DNA of 64,000 nucleotides from Sabethes cyaneus (GCF_943734655.1 NC_071353.1:145806043-145870042), one strand, 5' to 3'. Shown: positions 20,470-32,714, numbered from the stretch's first letter. Notes: generated by a model not told the origin, from the sequence alone. Numbers and translations: made by a program.

Positions 20470-21416
20470 TCAATAGGCAAACATAATCGGTAATCGGATT
20501 CTGTCTGCGATGAACGGTTAACACATTGCATTTGTTGATGCCAAGAGTCAAAAAATGCCGGGAGTACCAACTCTGTATACGATCTATAGATATAGATAGA
20601 GATCTATAGAGCTGCTAGTATTCGCAATCATTAGTACTGTGTATAATTTCGTATATTTTGACGTCGTCGGCGTGAAATAGGCGACATCCAGATGGTAGTA
20701 TGTAGTTGGTTGATAAATAGCGAGAACTAAGGAGGTCCAAGATTACGCCCCTGGGGAACACCCGAAACATTCGTCAACACTGCAGAGCGAAAACCTTCGA
20801 TCTTACCGCAAAGCGATCGGTTTATCAAATACCTAGGATGTGAACCAGGAGATTAAGTATCTGTAGACTTCAAGTTTCTCTAATTTGCTTAGCAAAATTT
20901 CGTGATCCACGCAATCAAATGCTGCCTTGAGATCAGTATAGTATATCAACTTGTTCACCGCTGTCCATTGTGCGAATGCATACTGATGCAAATTCGGTAG
21001 AATTGTTCGTAACAGACCGCTTAGGATAGAATCCATGCCGAGTTGAGTTATCCATGGACTCTGGAATGCCATCGGGACCAGCAGCATATGAAAGCTTTAA
21101 CATTTGAAGTGCATACATGACGATTCGTTCACTAATGTGGTATGGACGGAATTTAAAAGCATCACTAGGACAGTCGTTGATGGCAATGGTGACTAGATTA
21201 GGTGAGACAGAGCATTCGTTAAACGAATTCATAAAATGTTGGACAAAAAGATCGCACTTTTCAAGTTCAGAGATGGCAGCTTGCTCCCCAGGTGAACGGA
21301 CACTGGCAGACCTGAATGATACAGAAATCTGTTGGGTTTCCTGTAGTCGTTACTCGCACGGTTGAATTCAAGTTTTGTAAAGTAAGAACGATTCCGGCAA
21401 TATCTTCGTTGAGCTC
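20470..21416 (-). mobile_element. Jockey-like LINE reverse-transcriptase remnant
   Basis: On the minus strand: AGPDGIPE, QHGF-like RHGFYPKRSVTNNS, YTDLKAAFDCVDHEILLSKL, then CRLFHADDVKIY. These are consecutive reverse-transcriptase blocks of a Jockey-type element, including the ADD catalytic box. An internal deletion follows AGPDGIPE, and frames are broken. Confidence 0.75.
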
Positions 21417-21767
21417 TACTGTTTTACCTGACTCACTGCGAATATGCGTATTATTGAAATAAAACTTAACCATACGTTTTATTCGTTTATAACGCATGTG
21501 CAATTAATATCGATAACAAACGATTTTTTATAAGTTGTGCTTTTGTTATTGCATTTAATTTGTAAAAAGTTGCATGAATAAAAATTCAGTTTCACAATCC
21601 AATTATTGCGTACTACTGGCACTTGATATATAACGTTTAAGTACGTTATTTTTAGTGATCAAAATTAACGATATTTTCGATACAAAGGCGATATTTTTCG
21701 AAACCTTTCGAACCAACACGATCCCGCGAACACAACGCATATTCGCAGTGAGTCAGGTAACACAGTA
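21417..21767. mobile_element. MITE of the CTGTGTTACCTGACTCA family, copy 1
   Basis: TA then CTGTTTTACCTGACTCACTG at the left is mirrored at the right, ending in TA (21766-21767). The ends match over about 33 bases. The same family recurs at 23699-23918. TA flanks suggest a mariner-type origin. Confidence 0.8.
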
Positions 21768-21953
21768 GCCCTTAGCCGCCTTAGGCTGTGTAGGTGATTA
21801 TTCGTCCAAGGAGGTTTTGGCGGCAAGTACAAATTCAGTTAGCACGTTCAGGATTGTTCGCTAAAAATAAATAACGGTGTCGTCAATACATACAGCAAAG
21901 TTGTATGTATGTAATTGTATGCCAGGCAACGCGATATAGCGGTTCTAATTCCG

Positions 21954-23698
21954 TCATTCCGGTGTACCATAATTCCCGAAAGTATCGTCAAAAATTATGA
22001 GATTAAACCGAATGCCCATAGCATGACGAAACGCACGGTTGTAGTCGTCTACGATTAGCTCGGTAACCAGATGTTTCCTCGCAAGGATCACCGGATACCT
22101 TGTGTCGAATTGAGTACGCGGTGTAGCTCCGATTCTGCCATCCATCCGCAGCACTTCGAACTCACCCACAGCAGATGATTTCTTGAACAGTACCATCGTC
22201 AACAAACTGTTGTTCGCTTTCTTCAGCTCATCCTGTGTTAGGTGTAGAATTCCCGGATCCTCACCCTAAAGTCGAAGTTTTAGATTGTCAATAAATCAGT
22301 GCACGTAAGCTACAGCTATTGAAAGACGTCGCTGCCTAAAGAAGCGGTTGACTGCCATAATCCTATTCGAAATAAAATATACTTGGGCTACATAGCACGA
22401 TGGCCGCTCCTCTGCTCCACGAACTGCTTGTACTGTCGATGATCGGCACGTAGCCATGCTAGGACCATTGCGTAATCAGTGTGCCTCCCTACGACCGATG
22501 ACATCAAGTGGGTTCCCAAGACCGGTTGCTTGCAGTTCCAAGCGAGGAATCGACAGCGGTTTTAGTGGCGCAACTTTTGTTTTGGCAGCTACTAACGTAC
22601 ATTCCGCTTTACCGCTGGGATTAACTACCCTGAAATAAGCCACAGCGGAGAACGCGACTTCACTTGCATCGACGTAGACGTTGAGGTCAAGAAGTTTGTA
22701 GATTTGCGCGTTCGCTTCGACGAAACGTGGACCACGTGAAATCCGCAGGTCCCTGATCTTCGGAAAGACCTCCGTCCATCTGTCGAATTAGCCGTCTTGT
22801 ACTTTCTTGTCCCACTGTAAGCCAGCTCGCCAAACGTCTTGAAGAAAAATTTTGCCAAGGAGCAGCTAAACACTCAGAAACCTAGTGGGTCGAAGTCATT
22901 TTCATGGCGAATTGTAGTTCATCGTTTGCTGTCAGCAACAGCATCCCAAATACTGGATCACTTCCGTCGGTTGGGTTCAGGTAATGGCTCTTGCTATTTT
23001 GCGGATCTTCCTCCTTCATCTCTCAACACCTCTGCACTGTTTGATAGTCAGTTTCGAAGCTGCTTGTTTGTCGTCTTCGAAGCTGTCGAGAAACTCGTCG
23101 ACATGATGGTTCCTTACGATTGCTTTCGCAGCTTGTGGAAAGTGATTCACACACTCCTCGGCATTCTTGTTTTTTACAAACTGTGCCGACGCCGGTGAGC
23201 TAATAATAGATTTAAAGGTGGCAACGTCTATTAAGAAAGTTTCCAGGGGTTCTGCTGGGTAGTTCCTCCATAGAAAACATTGCGAAAGACGGTCCTGTTC
23301 CCGTATCGATGTCTGGTGGAACATTTCTTTAATGTCTGTCTAAAACTGGCCGAAACGAGATAGCACAGATAGCAGTGATAAGTTTATCTGGTCCTTTGAG
23401 CAGCATGTAGTCCCATATCAAACGATTTTTTTCTGGGCATTCGCGGTCGCAGTTCCGTTACTACTCCTAGCCGCACCAAACACGCTTTGCGTCTGCTTGA
23501 GACAGTTCACTTTCAGTAGCACGGTGTGCGTAATCTTTCACCTGATACTCAGTCATTTGCTTCCTTAGATTTGCAGCTAATTCGGGATCTCGAACCGCCA
23601 TACCGTAGCTATCTGGAAACTCAACACGGTCATATCTACCTCCAATGGAAGGTCGTTCCTTCCATAATTCTCCTGACTCACTTGTCGTCTTCGGACTC
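21954..23698 (-). mobile_element. BEL/Pao remnant: RT, RNase H and integrase N-terminus
   Basis: Read on the minus strand in order: FHQTSIREQDRLSQCFLWRN and ASAQFVKNKNAEE with HHVDEFLDSF (reverse transcriptase, about 23324-23016); DASEVAFSAVAYFRVV and LSIPRLELQA (RNase H region, about 22660-22520); then RYPVILARKHLVTELIVDDY and RAFRHAMG (integrase zinc-binding region, 22205-21954). The order fits BEL/Pao pol. Stops and frameshifts show it is dead. Confidence 0.85.
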
Positions 23699-23918
23699 TA
23701 CTGTGTTACCTGACTCATAACGAATATACGTTATATACGGGGGAGGGTCTCGTAACTGACTAACTTTGCGGTTTTTCGTTTAATTGATCATATATTCGAA
23801 TAGAGCATACAAATATCAACTATATAACATAAGAAATTACATGTTTACTCCAAAAATAAAAGCAAGAGATTTTATAATTTCGGAAATAGGGGTCCGTTAT
23901 GAGTCAGGTAACACAATA
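23699..23918. mobile_element. MITE of the CTGTGTTACCTGACTCA family, copy 2
   Basis: TA-CTGTGTTACCTGACTCATAA at 23699 onward is mirrored by TTATGAGTCAGGTAACACAA-TA ending 23918. It lies at the edge of the BEL/Pao remnant. Confidence 0.8.
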
Positions 23919-23929
23919 GCTGCGGCGGG

Positions 23930-24375
23930 GCTTTATCAAATTGCGTAAGTCTTGGTCACATTCACACATTCACATGCATTGGAGTGGAGCGTGTTCGTAG
24001 TTTCTCCGTCGCTACCACCAAAAATGCATCAGCCCAATTTGGTTTTTACGGCAATGGGCTACTTTTTCTTGCTTTCTTTCACTTGTAGCGGCACCGCGAG
24101 ACTTATACCGCTTTTGTTTTTGCTTAGGTCCAACCTAGATTCGATCTAGTTCCAATCGAACGGCTGTCAAAACGTTTGTTTTTTCACTCAGGTTGAATCT
24201 AGTTTCGCTCTGGGTTGCATTTTTCAGACGACGGGTTCGCACTGGGAATTTTGCAGTTTCAATCCCGCTACAAGCAATGCACTGACAAGTGACAACACGA
24301 AAACGTTTGTTTATTCTCCCAAAAATTTTTGTTTATTCAGTGGTCCTATTGGAACTAACTCAGGTTAAAGGTACC
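23930..24375. other. Stretch without a recognised gene
   Basis: AAAACGTTTGTTT occurs twice (about 24170 and 24299), and AACCTAGATTCGATCTAG lies near 24132. This may be a further repeat, but no ends could be fixed. Confidence 0.35.
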
Positions 24376-24545
24376 CAGGTTTGGGGGCCCTATAACCGCA
24401 AAGTTACCTAGTCTGCCTTGACAAGGGAGTGGTCGTGGGTTCGAATCTTAGTAGAATTAGGCCATTCGATGTTAACGTTAAGTGACTTTAGCATGGGTTT
24501 ATTCTCAGGTCCCTCCACATCCTTCCTACTAAAATTCTGCATTTA
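24376..24545 (+). mobile_element. tRNA-derived SINE
   Basis: A box A-like ATAACCGCAAAGTTACC, a box B GGTTCGAATC, and the body AGGCCATTCGATGTTAACG match the minus-strand copy at 3857-4016. Confidence 0.75.
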
Positions 24546-24598
24546 CTAACAAGGAAGCCTCTTCCCTCTTGGCAGGGTAAGTTATATGAATGGTACTT

Positions 24599-24845
24599 GC
24601 GAATGAAGCCTCTTGTTCAAGGACAAATTATAGCTTGTTCCGCTTCCTGGTTCTAGGAACGTGATTGGTATTGCATAAAGTAGTAAGGAGCACATACACA
24701 CCCTCACTCTGTGCTGAACTCTGCTTTACTGACCATGAAGCCTTTAGTCGGGGCTGGTTATAAAAATGATACTTGCTCGAGGTGCGAATGAAGCCTCTTG
24801 TCCAAGGACAAATTATAACTATTCTCCGCACTTCCTGGCCCTAGA
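24599..24845 (+). repeat. Direct repeat pair of about 60 bp
   Basis: GCGAATGAAGCCTCTTGTTC ... GGACAAATTATA at 24599-24659 returns at 24784-24845 as a slightly changed copy. A truncated GAAGCCTCTTCCCTC lies at 24564. Confidence 0.6.
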
Positions 24846-25002
24846 GCTAGATTAGTTGAAAAGCAGTAAGAAGCGTAGAAGGAAAAGAGGGGTGAAAACA
24901 CTCCGACACTTTAAGCACGGATAATAAGCAAGCAGTTCGCTTGCGATACTGCAATAACAACGAAGTGTGGAACAACACCTGAATAAGATTACAATAGATC
25001 AA

Positions 25003-26301
25003 AAACTACAAGGTATACAGCCCTAAGGGTTGTACGAAATGGTGACGTAGGACTGTGTCATAAAATACTCATTATAAATGCCGTTGCTTTCGCCACCAAT
25101 AGCCGTCGATGGTAAATACTGACCGTCCGTCAGTGCAATTGTGCGATGAATGAGCAGACGGCGAACCAAGAGTACCATTTTATAGTCACTGGCACTGCCG
25201 CTGCTGCTTGTAAGCTAGTGAGGTGGTGGGGGAAACCATATCGGCTGCTGCTGCTGCTCGAATGATTATCCGACGCTGAATGAGCAAGCATTTTCCATGG
25301 AACGTTGAAACGTTAACCATTTAGAAAAGTGAAGAAAAATCTTTTCATTCTTCAATTACTCTAGTTCTTATAAGAACTGTTTAAGACCACAACGGCCTAC
25401 TGCTGAATTTGCTGCCCGTCAGCCGATTTGCTTCCATTTGCTGTTGGTTTGCGAAAATAACCGCCAAAATGCCATTGGGTGCCTCGAATTGTCATCGAAA
25501 ATGACATTAGATGCCGCAAAGGTCCTTGGATTTGCCTCCAATAGCCGCCAAAAATGCTATCGTTACCTCCCGATTGCTATCGTTGTTGGCTCCGATCGCT
25601 GGTGTTTGCCGCCAAATGCCGTTGCTTTCGCCACCAATAGCCGTCGGTGGTAAATACTGACCGTCCGTCAGTGCGATTGTGCGATGAATGAGCAGACGGC
25701 GAACCAAGAGTACCATTTTATAGTCACTGGCACTGCCGCTGCTGCTTGTAAGCTAGTGTAGGTGGTGGGGGAAACCATATCGGCTGCTGCTGCTTAAATG
25801 ATTGTCCGACACTGATTGAGCAAGCTATCGAACAATTTCGCATGTCTGCGATGGGGATAATGCAAAATGTAATGTTAAGTGCATCGTGTGGGATACACGT
25901 TGGCCATTGCCCTCTGATTCCGCTTGTCTTTGGGACCGGTGTTGCCGTCAATAGCCATCGATGTTGCCGATTGGATTGGAAAAGGGGTGTGGCTTACAAA
26001 GTGGTCTCAAGGTTATCATTTGGATCCAAATCCTTTGGTGTATCTAATTGTCGTCCGTGCCTGTGAAGCTAGGCGATAACAAGGGAAATGTATGGAAAAA
26101 TTCGACCTTGAGTATGTTACGATAAAATTGCTGGACATTTTATCTATCCAACGACATATTAACTGTTATGTTTCGTTCAGTAGTATAGTAGCTATTAGCG
26201 TTTGAAATATTTCATTCAAACGTTACACTTCTATTTCTCGTTTTTACAAAGTGCTACCCAGTCCCAGTATAGTAAACAAAGACGTAGTCCTACGTCAAAA
26301 A
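25003..26301. mobile_element. Element with GACGTAG palindromic ends, copy A
   Basis: The left end reads ACAAGGTATACAGCCCTAAG, then GTGACGTAGGACTGTGTCA; the right end reads AAAGACGTAGTCCTACGTCA. A 210-bp direct repeat lies inside (25076-25283 and 25615-25836, both with ATAGTCACTGGCACTGCCG). The last 150 bases match the inverse of 45477-45640, which fixes the right end. No transposase is seen. Confidence 0.65.
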
Positions 26302-27477
26302 ATGCTGGTCGTAGTGATAATATCCACACACAAAAAAAAGCAGGTTAAAAAACAAAAACGCTATAGATTATTCAACCCTAATATACACCTTCTCGCGCGC
26401 TTAATGGCGGCTAGTGGATACAGTTTTCGACAATTTTTGTTTGCTTTTGGGAACTCCGCTCACGTATGCTTGAAAATTCTGGATTTTGAGTGCCTTGTCG
26501 CCTCTGTAATCTATACATGACACATTCCACCGTGACGTTACAACGTTTTGACTTTTCTTTGCACAGTATTTATGTTTTAGCTGGGAAAATCGTTGAGAAA
26601 CCCCCAAATATTATTATATATTTGGAAAGAGCATAAAATTTCCTATTGAAAGTGAACAAATTAATAGCATTTGCTTTGCCCAGATTGTTTTGGAAAGCAA
26701 ATATGTAGCGTGACGTTACAACGCGCCAGAAATACGTCTTTTGGTTCTTCTGTCAAAAAACATGAAAATTCTGCTCTCTTTCAAATTTTATCTAAAGACT
26801 TTCTTCTATGATTTGATAAGAGATGAATACTGAACAACTTGCCGTTTTCAGAATTCTGATAGTTAGTGAAGTTAATTTTTAAACAGCTTTTACTTTTCGT
26901 GACGTTACAACGCTCTGCTTTGCACAGAGAGGGTCGTAGCTCCGTTGTAACGTCACGAAAAATCTGTTCATTTAATATTCGTTAATTATCGCTGTTGCTG
27001 CCCTCTGTACATAAGGGATAATCCAAAAATGTGTTGTTAATTTGTCTTTCACTATTTCGCCTACGTAATTGTGGGGTTGTTCACAAACTACGTCGCGCAG
27101 TGGGAGGGATGCTAAGAAAGTAAGACATAAGTAATAGCATCGAAACCTTAAGACATAGCATAATAGTTGCTTCAGAAAAGTTTCTTCATTTAAAAAGCGC
27201 TTTCTAGTGGTGAAAAAATATTCGGACATTAGGGTGTCTTCAAGCAGATACAAAAAATATTTTCTCTATTTTATGTCAGATATGATAGCTGTCTACAAAA
27301 CATTTGTATAAAAGCTAATTTTAAGAAACTTTGTTGAATACTGAAGATTTATATTTCGTACATGAAAAAAGTTTTAGAGCCAAACTCTTAGGGACACCCT
27401 TAAAAATAGTTTTTTTTTCTTCGATCTAGCTCTTTAATAACGCTTCGTATGGCTTGCCAATGTTCTAATAAATTGGT

Positions 27478-27818
27478 AACCTAATTAAATTGCACATTTT
27501 TGTCGAAAATAGTAGGCTCTATCTTTTTCCCTTTAAAAGCTATTACTGGCTTTTTTATTTTTACATGTACTCTTTAATGTACTGTATCTCAGAGAACAGC
27601 AGCTATATGCAGCTAATCTCACTTGTTTTTGTGAGTCAATTTATGCTGTATTCCACCATATACAATATAGGACAGAACACTGAGGAATATCTAAAAAAAG
27701 GTATTATGAAGGCAACCGTAGGTGAACATGTCGAAATGAAAGAAACAAGGGATAGCTCCTAAAGGGAAAAAGATAGAGCTCTAGTATCTTCGACAAAAAT
27801 GTGCAATTAAATTTGATT
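27478..27818. mobile_element. MITE in the centre of the inverted repeat
   Basis: Bases 27478-27541 are a near inverse of 27754-27818 (shared TTGCACATTTTTGTCGAA and CTATCTTTTTCCCTTTA). The 341-bp element has about 64-nt arms and no kept frame. Confidence 0.8.
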
Positions 27819-29146
27819 AAGGGTAAACGGGGTAACAACGCCCGCCGGGGTAATACCGCCCACCATGTTTTTACAGGGCCTTGCTCAAATTGGTGTTAAA
27901 TGTTGATGATAGTCATATTACTGAATGCGTTCGCAATATTTTACAATACCTTGTACAGCAATATCGTATAAACTATCGGAGAAATAAATAAAAACAGATT
28001 TTTTGTTATAATTGTTTCGTTTTTTATAACTTTGTTCCCGCAGAACCTAGGGTCTATTTTATTCAAAACGCTAAAACTTTTAGTAAATCCAACCCATATC
28101 GCATCTCTGATCCTGTCTTCATCCGACAGTACCTAAATTAGGTAACTGTTCATGCAGTTTTGTTGAAATAAATAGTGAAATGTGTAACTCGGTCATTTGG
28201 GGGTAAAACCGCCCACAACGAACGGCGCAAGACCGTTGTACAGAATGCTAGTGCGCTAAGGAGATTTTTAAAATAATTGCATAGTTTGGACCAAAGAATC
28301 TCAGATTTACATAAAGCAATATAAATGTGCTTAGTTTGTAGCTGGTAGACTGTTTGGAAAAATCTAAATCGCCAATTTTCCCGCGGGCTCTATGGACATT
28401 TTCTTGTTTTCTCAATTATAGCTTTTTTCAATAATTCCTCCCTCTTGGAACAAATATCATGGAATAAACATATTTTTTATGAAAATATAGCAAATTATCT
28501 TAGCAATGGAAAAATAATATGCATCTGCTTTATCAATCAGAACAATTTGAAATGTCAAAAAATGACCCACCCGATAAATTGTAGGAACTTTAATACCCAT
28601 ATTGTTATATTTTATCTTAGATCCTCTCTAGTCCTTAAAGATTGACTCCAGGATGCCTAACCCGATCCATCTTGTTGTCTAAAGAAACTATACGGTATCA
28701 ATTTCAAGACTGTTGGTACCTATATTACTGATATTCTTCCAATACGAGTGGTTGCCGGACACTCTTTCGAATTTGCGAATCTCGGGGAACTATGTATTGT
28801 TTGATAGCAAACTGGTTCAATTTGTTTAAATTAGATAAATTCACGAATCCAATGCCACCAGTTTCATTCAAATCGGTTGAATATTGTTAAAGTTATACGC
28901 TATGGCGGTTTTACCCCGTTAGTGGGCATGTTTCACCCCGCATGGAAAAAATACTCTATTTTTTGGAAGTGTTTCCAAATCGCAATAAAAAATAGAAAAT
29001 CATTACAAATATTTATGTTTTTATTTTTTACATGTAGGTAATAGATCAATTGTTCATTTAAAGCAGATAGATTAGAAATTGAGCTACAACTTTTTTTTAT
29101 ACAGGTGGTTTTGCTTAGGCGGGCGGTCTTGCCCCGTCTACCCTTA
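27818..29146. mobile_element. TIR element with GGGGTAA/ACCGCCC motifs
   Basis: The left end TAAGGGTAAACGGGGTAAC and right end GCCCCGTCTACCCTTA are imperfect inverses over about 30 bases. GGGGTAAxACCGCCCAC recurs at 27840-27865 and 28200-28215, and inverted at 28900-28945. It directly follows the MITE and directly abuts the right outer arm. Confidence 0.65.
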
Positions 29147-30061
29147 CCAATTTATTAGAACATCTAAAAGGTGTACGAAGCGTTATTAAAGAGCTAGATC
29201 GAAACCCCTGTTTTTGAGGGTGTCCCTAAGAGTTTGGCTCTATAACTTTTTTCATGTAAGAAATAGAAATTTTCAGTATTCAATGAAGTTTCTTGAAATT
29301 AGTTTTTCTTCAAATGTTCTGTAGACAGCTATTTGACTTAAAATAGAAAAAATATTTTTTGTATCTGCTTGAAGACACCCTAATGTCCGAATATTTTTTC
29401 ACCACTAGCAAGTGCTTTTTAAATGAAGAACCTTTTCTGAAGCAACTTTTATGCAGTGCCTTAAGGTTTCGATGTTATTACTTATGTCTCACTTGTTTTG
29501 AATCCGTCCGGCTGACCGCCGTGACGTTACAACGCGAGCTTCAATCAGTTGTAACTTAGGTTCTACTTTACTTATCATCATTCTTTAGGCACCGTTTTAA
29601 AGGTATTTTTGAGTACAAAGAGAATACGGATTATTAGATTGTTCGAATTTGTACTTTTCTGCGAAAGCGAAAAAGTACGCCTTTTTCGTGACGTTACAAC
29701 GCAAGAAAATGGCCCTATTTCATCCACTTGAAATACAAAATAACTGCAAAATTACATCCAAACTATTTTTGGAATGGATTCAGCATATATTCCTTTGTAA
29801 GTTGGTCGATAACAAGTGATATTATGAAAAGTTTTAACGCACTGTAGCAGCATTTTCAAAAATATCACGAAAAATCATTTATTTCTTGTAAATTTCATTT
29901 ATTTTCGATATACGTTTTATATAACTTCCGAAAATGCTAGAATACCAGTTACGGCAGTTTTGAAAGGTTCAAACATTGCCAAATCATGGAAAAATAATCA
30001 ACAATGCAAAAAGCATGTTTTATAAATTGTCTGATTGGTATACCGGCCCGCGGAATGTGTC

Positions 30062-30258
30062 ACATCTTTTCGCGTACGTAATGGCGGCTGGTGGGTACAA
30101 CTTTCGGAAAATATTAGCATGCCTTTGGCAACTTTATTCGCATCAATTTAACATTTCTATCCTTCATTGTTGTTGTAGAATTATCAAGCGTACGTGAGCG
30201 GAGTTGCCAAAAGCAAATAAACAGTTTCGAAAAGTGTATCCACTAACCGCCATTAAGC
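30062..30258. mobile_element. MITE with TAATGGCGG ends
   Basis: CATCTTTTCGCGTACGTAAT at the left is an imperfect inverse of the right end (CGCCATTAAGCGCGTGAGAA), and GGCAACT/AGTTGCC also pair. A half copy lies at 26373-26500 and a third end at 30274-30322. Confidence 0.6.
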
Positions 30259-30289
30259 GCGTGAGAAGGTGGATAGTCTCTGTAGTTGT

Positions 30290-30970
30290 ACCCACTAGCC
30301 GCCATTACGCACGCCAAAAGGTGGATTAGCAGACGAGGTACGGCTCTCTCGTAGCTAACGATTGGCAAACTCTGGAGATAACGGAACCGATTGGGTGGTT
30401 CATTGTATCGAAGGCTCTGTTCCGGCAGGGCGAGCTCTTTTACGGTACGAACATCATTGAGGGCGAACTTATTTTTACTAGCCGCACCCCTGATTGTAAA
30501 CCGAACTTGCTTCGTCTCCGAATCCACTCTGGGGACATTTCCCGTCCACTTCAGCACAAGGACTTCGTCCATCCGTGAATGCTAAGTTGCTCAACCAGCT
30601 CATGTTCGACCAGCCCCATAAGAATGGTCCTTACTTGAACGATTGGAATGGAGTAATGGGTGGTGACGGTATTTATACCCTTCAATCTCGCACTGCGTGG
30701 CGTTTCTGCAACTTCTCCTACTGTGTGCGTTCAGATAACTACGGCAGAGCCTATTGTTTTGAGCGAACTTCCGCCGGTTGTCAACGGAATACCATCTGAA
30801 AGTGGAGCACTCTGTGACCATCTTCTTGCAACAAGCACACCAACGCTCATTTTCGCCAACGTTGATCGGCGTGGGGTAGGGTTCCCATCCGCAAAAATCA
30901 CCGATTGTCGAAGTAATTTTTCTGGATCTTGCAACCTCCAACCAGTTCGTCAACCAGCTCAGAATGAACC
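30290..30970 (-). mobile_element. BEL/Pao gag-protease remnant
   Basis: The minus strand reads KKMVTECSTFRWYSVDNRRK, AQNNRLCRSYLNAHSRRSC and KYRHHPLLHS (gag zinc-knuckle region), then VLVLKWTGNVPRV, FALNDVRTVKELALPEQSL and LPIVSYERAVPRLLI (protease region). Frames shift between them. It lies just 3' of the minus-strand finger exon and may have replaced its 3' UTR. Confidence 0.8.
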
Positions 30971-31269
30971 TCTCCAGTAGTTTACCTAGGCTAGGCCTAT
31001 GAATCTGTACGAAGGTGAATCATGAGCGTCGACGTCTTTTATCTCGGAAGGGTGATCGTACTCGTCAGCTTGTTAGGATAGATTCCAACCACATGGAACT
31101 ACAAGCGTCGGAAAGGAGTTTGACTGAAAACGGAAAACAGCTAGTCTTTTGCAATGGACGATGTGGCGCGTTTGGAAAAAAGTTTGACCAATGGGCTACG
31201 TTCACAATTAAGGATATAAACAATCGTCATATAAGAAACTACTTTCGGTTGATAAAAAATCTATTCTCA

Positions 31270-32440
31270 CTAACTTAAGCTATACTCGTGGTTTCTCTTA
31301 TGAACGGTAAGGCTACACTTTTGGCGGAACTGTGCACCGCACGTGTCACATTTGAACGGTTTCGGCACGTCCGCGGACGCGGAGTGGACTTTGCTGTGCG
31401 TGCGTAAAATGCTAGCTGTTTTGAAGGCTGCACCGCACAGTTCGCACTGGAACGGTCGCCGATCGTTGTGACACAGCATGTGCTTCACGAGCATATGGTT
31501 AAAGAGGAACCCTTTGCCGCAGATTAGGCATTCGTGTTTATTATGTTGCTCGGTGGTGTCATGCATTTTGGTGTGGATCGCCAGATAGTCACTTGAGCAG
31601 TAGTCTTTTCCACATATTTCGCATCGGAATTTCTTTTTCTGTGTTTGAGCTGAGGTTTTGTGATTTTCAAGTTTACGGCCGGGGCCGGATTCATTGCGTC
31701 GTTTACCGGTATGAATTCTCTTGTGGTGGCTTCTGAGGGCCGCCTTGGAAACTAATCTTTCGTTGCACAACTCACAAACGTGCGTGCGCTTCGAGAGCAG
31801 CTCATCTTTATGCTGGAGCATGTGACTTACGAGCAAATGATTAGTGGTGAATATCTTTCCGCAAATCAGGCACTTGTTCGGAGGATTCGTACCATGTATT
31901 TTCCTGTGAATGGTGAGGTTGGCCGGCTTAGCGAACCGTGCATTGCAGATATCGCATTGGAACGCTCCTGATTCGGCGGAATCGTGGATTTTCATGTGTG
32001 CGTATAGATTAGCGAAAGACTTGAACGATGCACCGCAGATGTCGCATTTAACTCGTTGCTCAACGGTGTGAAACCGGATATGGCCCGTCAGCTCGGATCG
32101 AACTCTGAAGCCTTTCCCACAAATGGGACATTTGTGTGGGCGATCCGTACTGTGCAGCTTCAGGTGAAGGTGAAGTTGAATTCGCAGCGCGAAGTATTTA
32201 TCACAAATTTTACAGTGAAAGTTTTTCTCCTGCGTATGTTTCGCTTTATGGTAATCAAGTCGGGTGGCACTGATGAAACCTTTGCCACAAAGTTCGCACT
32301 CGAACGGTTGCTGATTGAGGTGGATTGTTCTGTGGACCATAAGGGAGCGTTTTTTCTTATATTCTTTGCCGCAGATGTCGCAAATGTGAGTCGACTGGTC
32401 ACCATTCCCGCGGTTGTTGTCCAAAGCGCTCGCACCGTCA
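31270..32440 (-). CDS. C2H2 finger terminal exon of gene c (12 fingers)
   Basis: On the minus strand a pyrimidine-rich acceptor (TTTTCTTCCGTTCCAG) ends at 32441. The exon begins with T, completing AG of first exon c as AGT (Ser), then SDGASALDNNRGNGD and twelve C2H2 fingers to TAG at 31270-31272. Finger 8 is followed by a 25-residue basic spacer (HTGKRRNESGPGRKLENH) that splits the array into 8 + 4. Finger linkers vary (STDRP, NDRRP, TQEKN). With 34698-34957 the product is 476 residues. It lies downstream of the MADF-BESS exons of the same gene, so it is an alternative last exon. The DNA target is unknown. Confidence 0.83.
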
Positions 32441-32496
32441 CTGGAACGGAAGAAAAGTAACCGATAGATTGTGAGGAAAATACGAACTGCATCATT

Positions 32497-32502
32497 TTTA
32501 TT
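32497..32502 (-). terminator. Poly(A) signal between BESS exon and finger exon
   Basis: AATAAA on the minus strand lies about 215 bases after the BESS stop and 57 bases before the finger exon. Use of this site would end the MADF-BESS transcript; skipping to the acceptor at 32441 would give the finger isoform. Confidence 0.5.
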
Positions 32503-32714
32503 ATAAAGTTCTGTACTGCGGGACAAGTCATCAAAAAAAATTTCAAAGACACAAACTTGGGTACGAGTTAACTATTAACTATTAAAATTTTTTGATTCGT
32601 TTCGTTCATCAACGGCGAAGATTTGACTTAAATGCTCAGCACCAGCCGCCAGGATCTGTTGCTCAACCTGAAACAGATGTATAAACATTATCTGAACAAC
32701 ATTAAACCCGGTCC

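Larger units (their letters stand above)
26373..30258. mobile_element. Large composite inverted-repeat element
   Basis: Arms 27117-27480 and 29145-29505 are inverted copies of about 360 bases (shared GTGTCTTCAAGCAGATAC and TAGCTCTTTAATAACGCTTC). Outside the arms, CGTGACGTTACAACG recurs on both flanks (about 26530, 26707, 26898, 26942 inverted, 29518, 29686). TTAATGGCGG...AGTGGATACA ends lie at 26400 and inverted near 30240. Two further elements fill the centre. No transposase is recognised. Confidence 0.6.

Noticed and set aside
25076..25836. 210-bp direct repeats considered as LTRs
   Set aside because: They lie inside an element with its own palindromic ends; no primer-binding site, polypurine tract or coding region is between them.
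27490..27762. 90-residue plus-strand frame
   Set aside because: It lies inside a MITE with inverted ends and includes part of both arms.
30391..30980. Plus-strand frames of 64 to 106 residues
   Set aside because: They are antisense to BEL/Pao gag and protease text.
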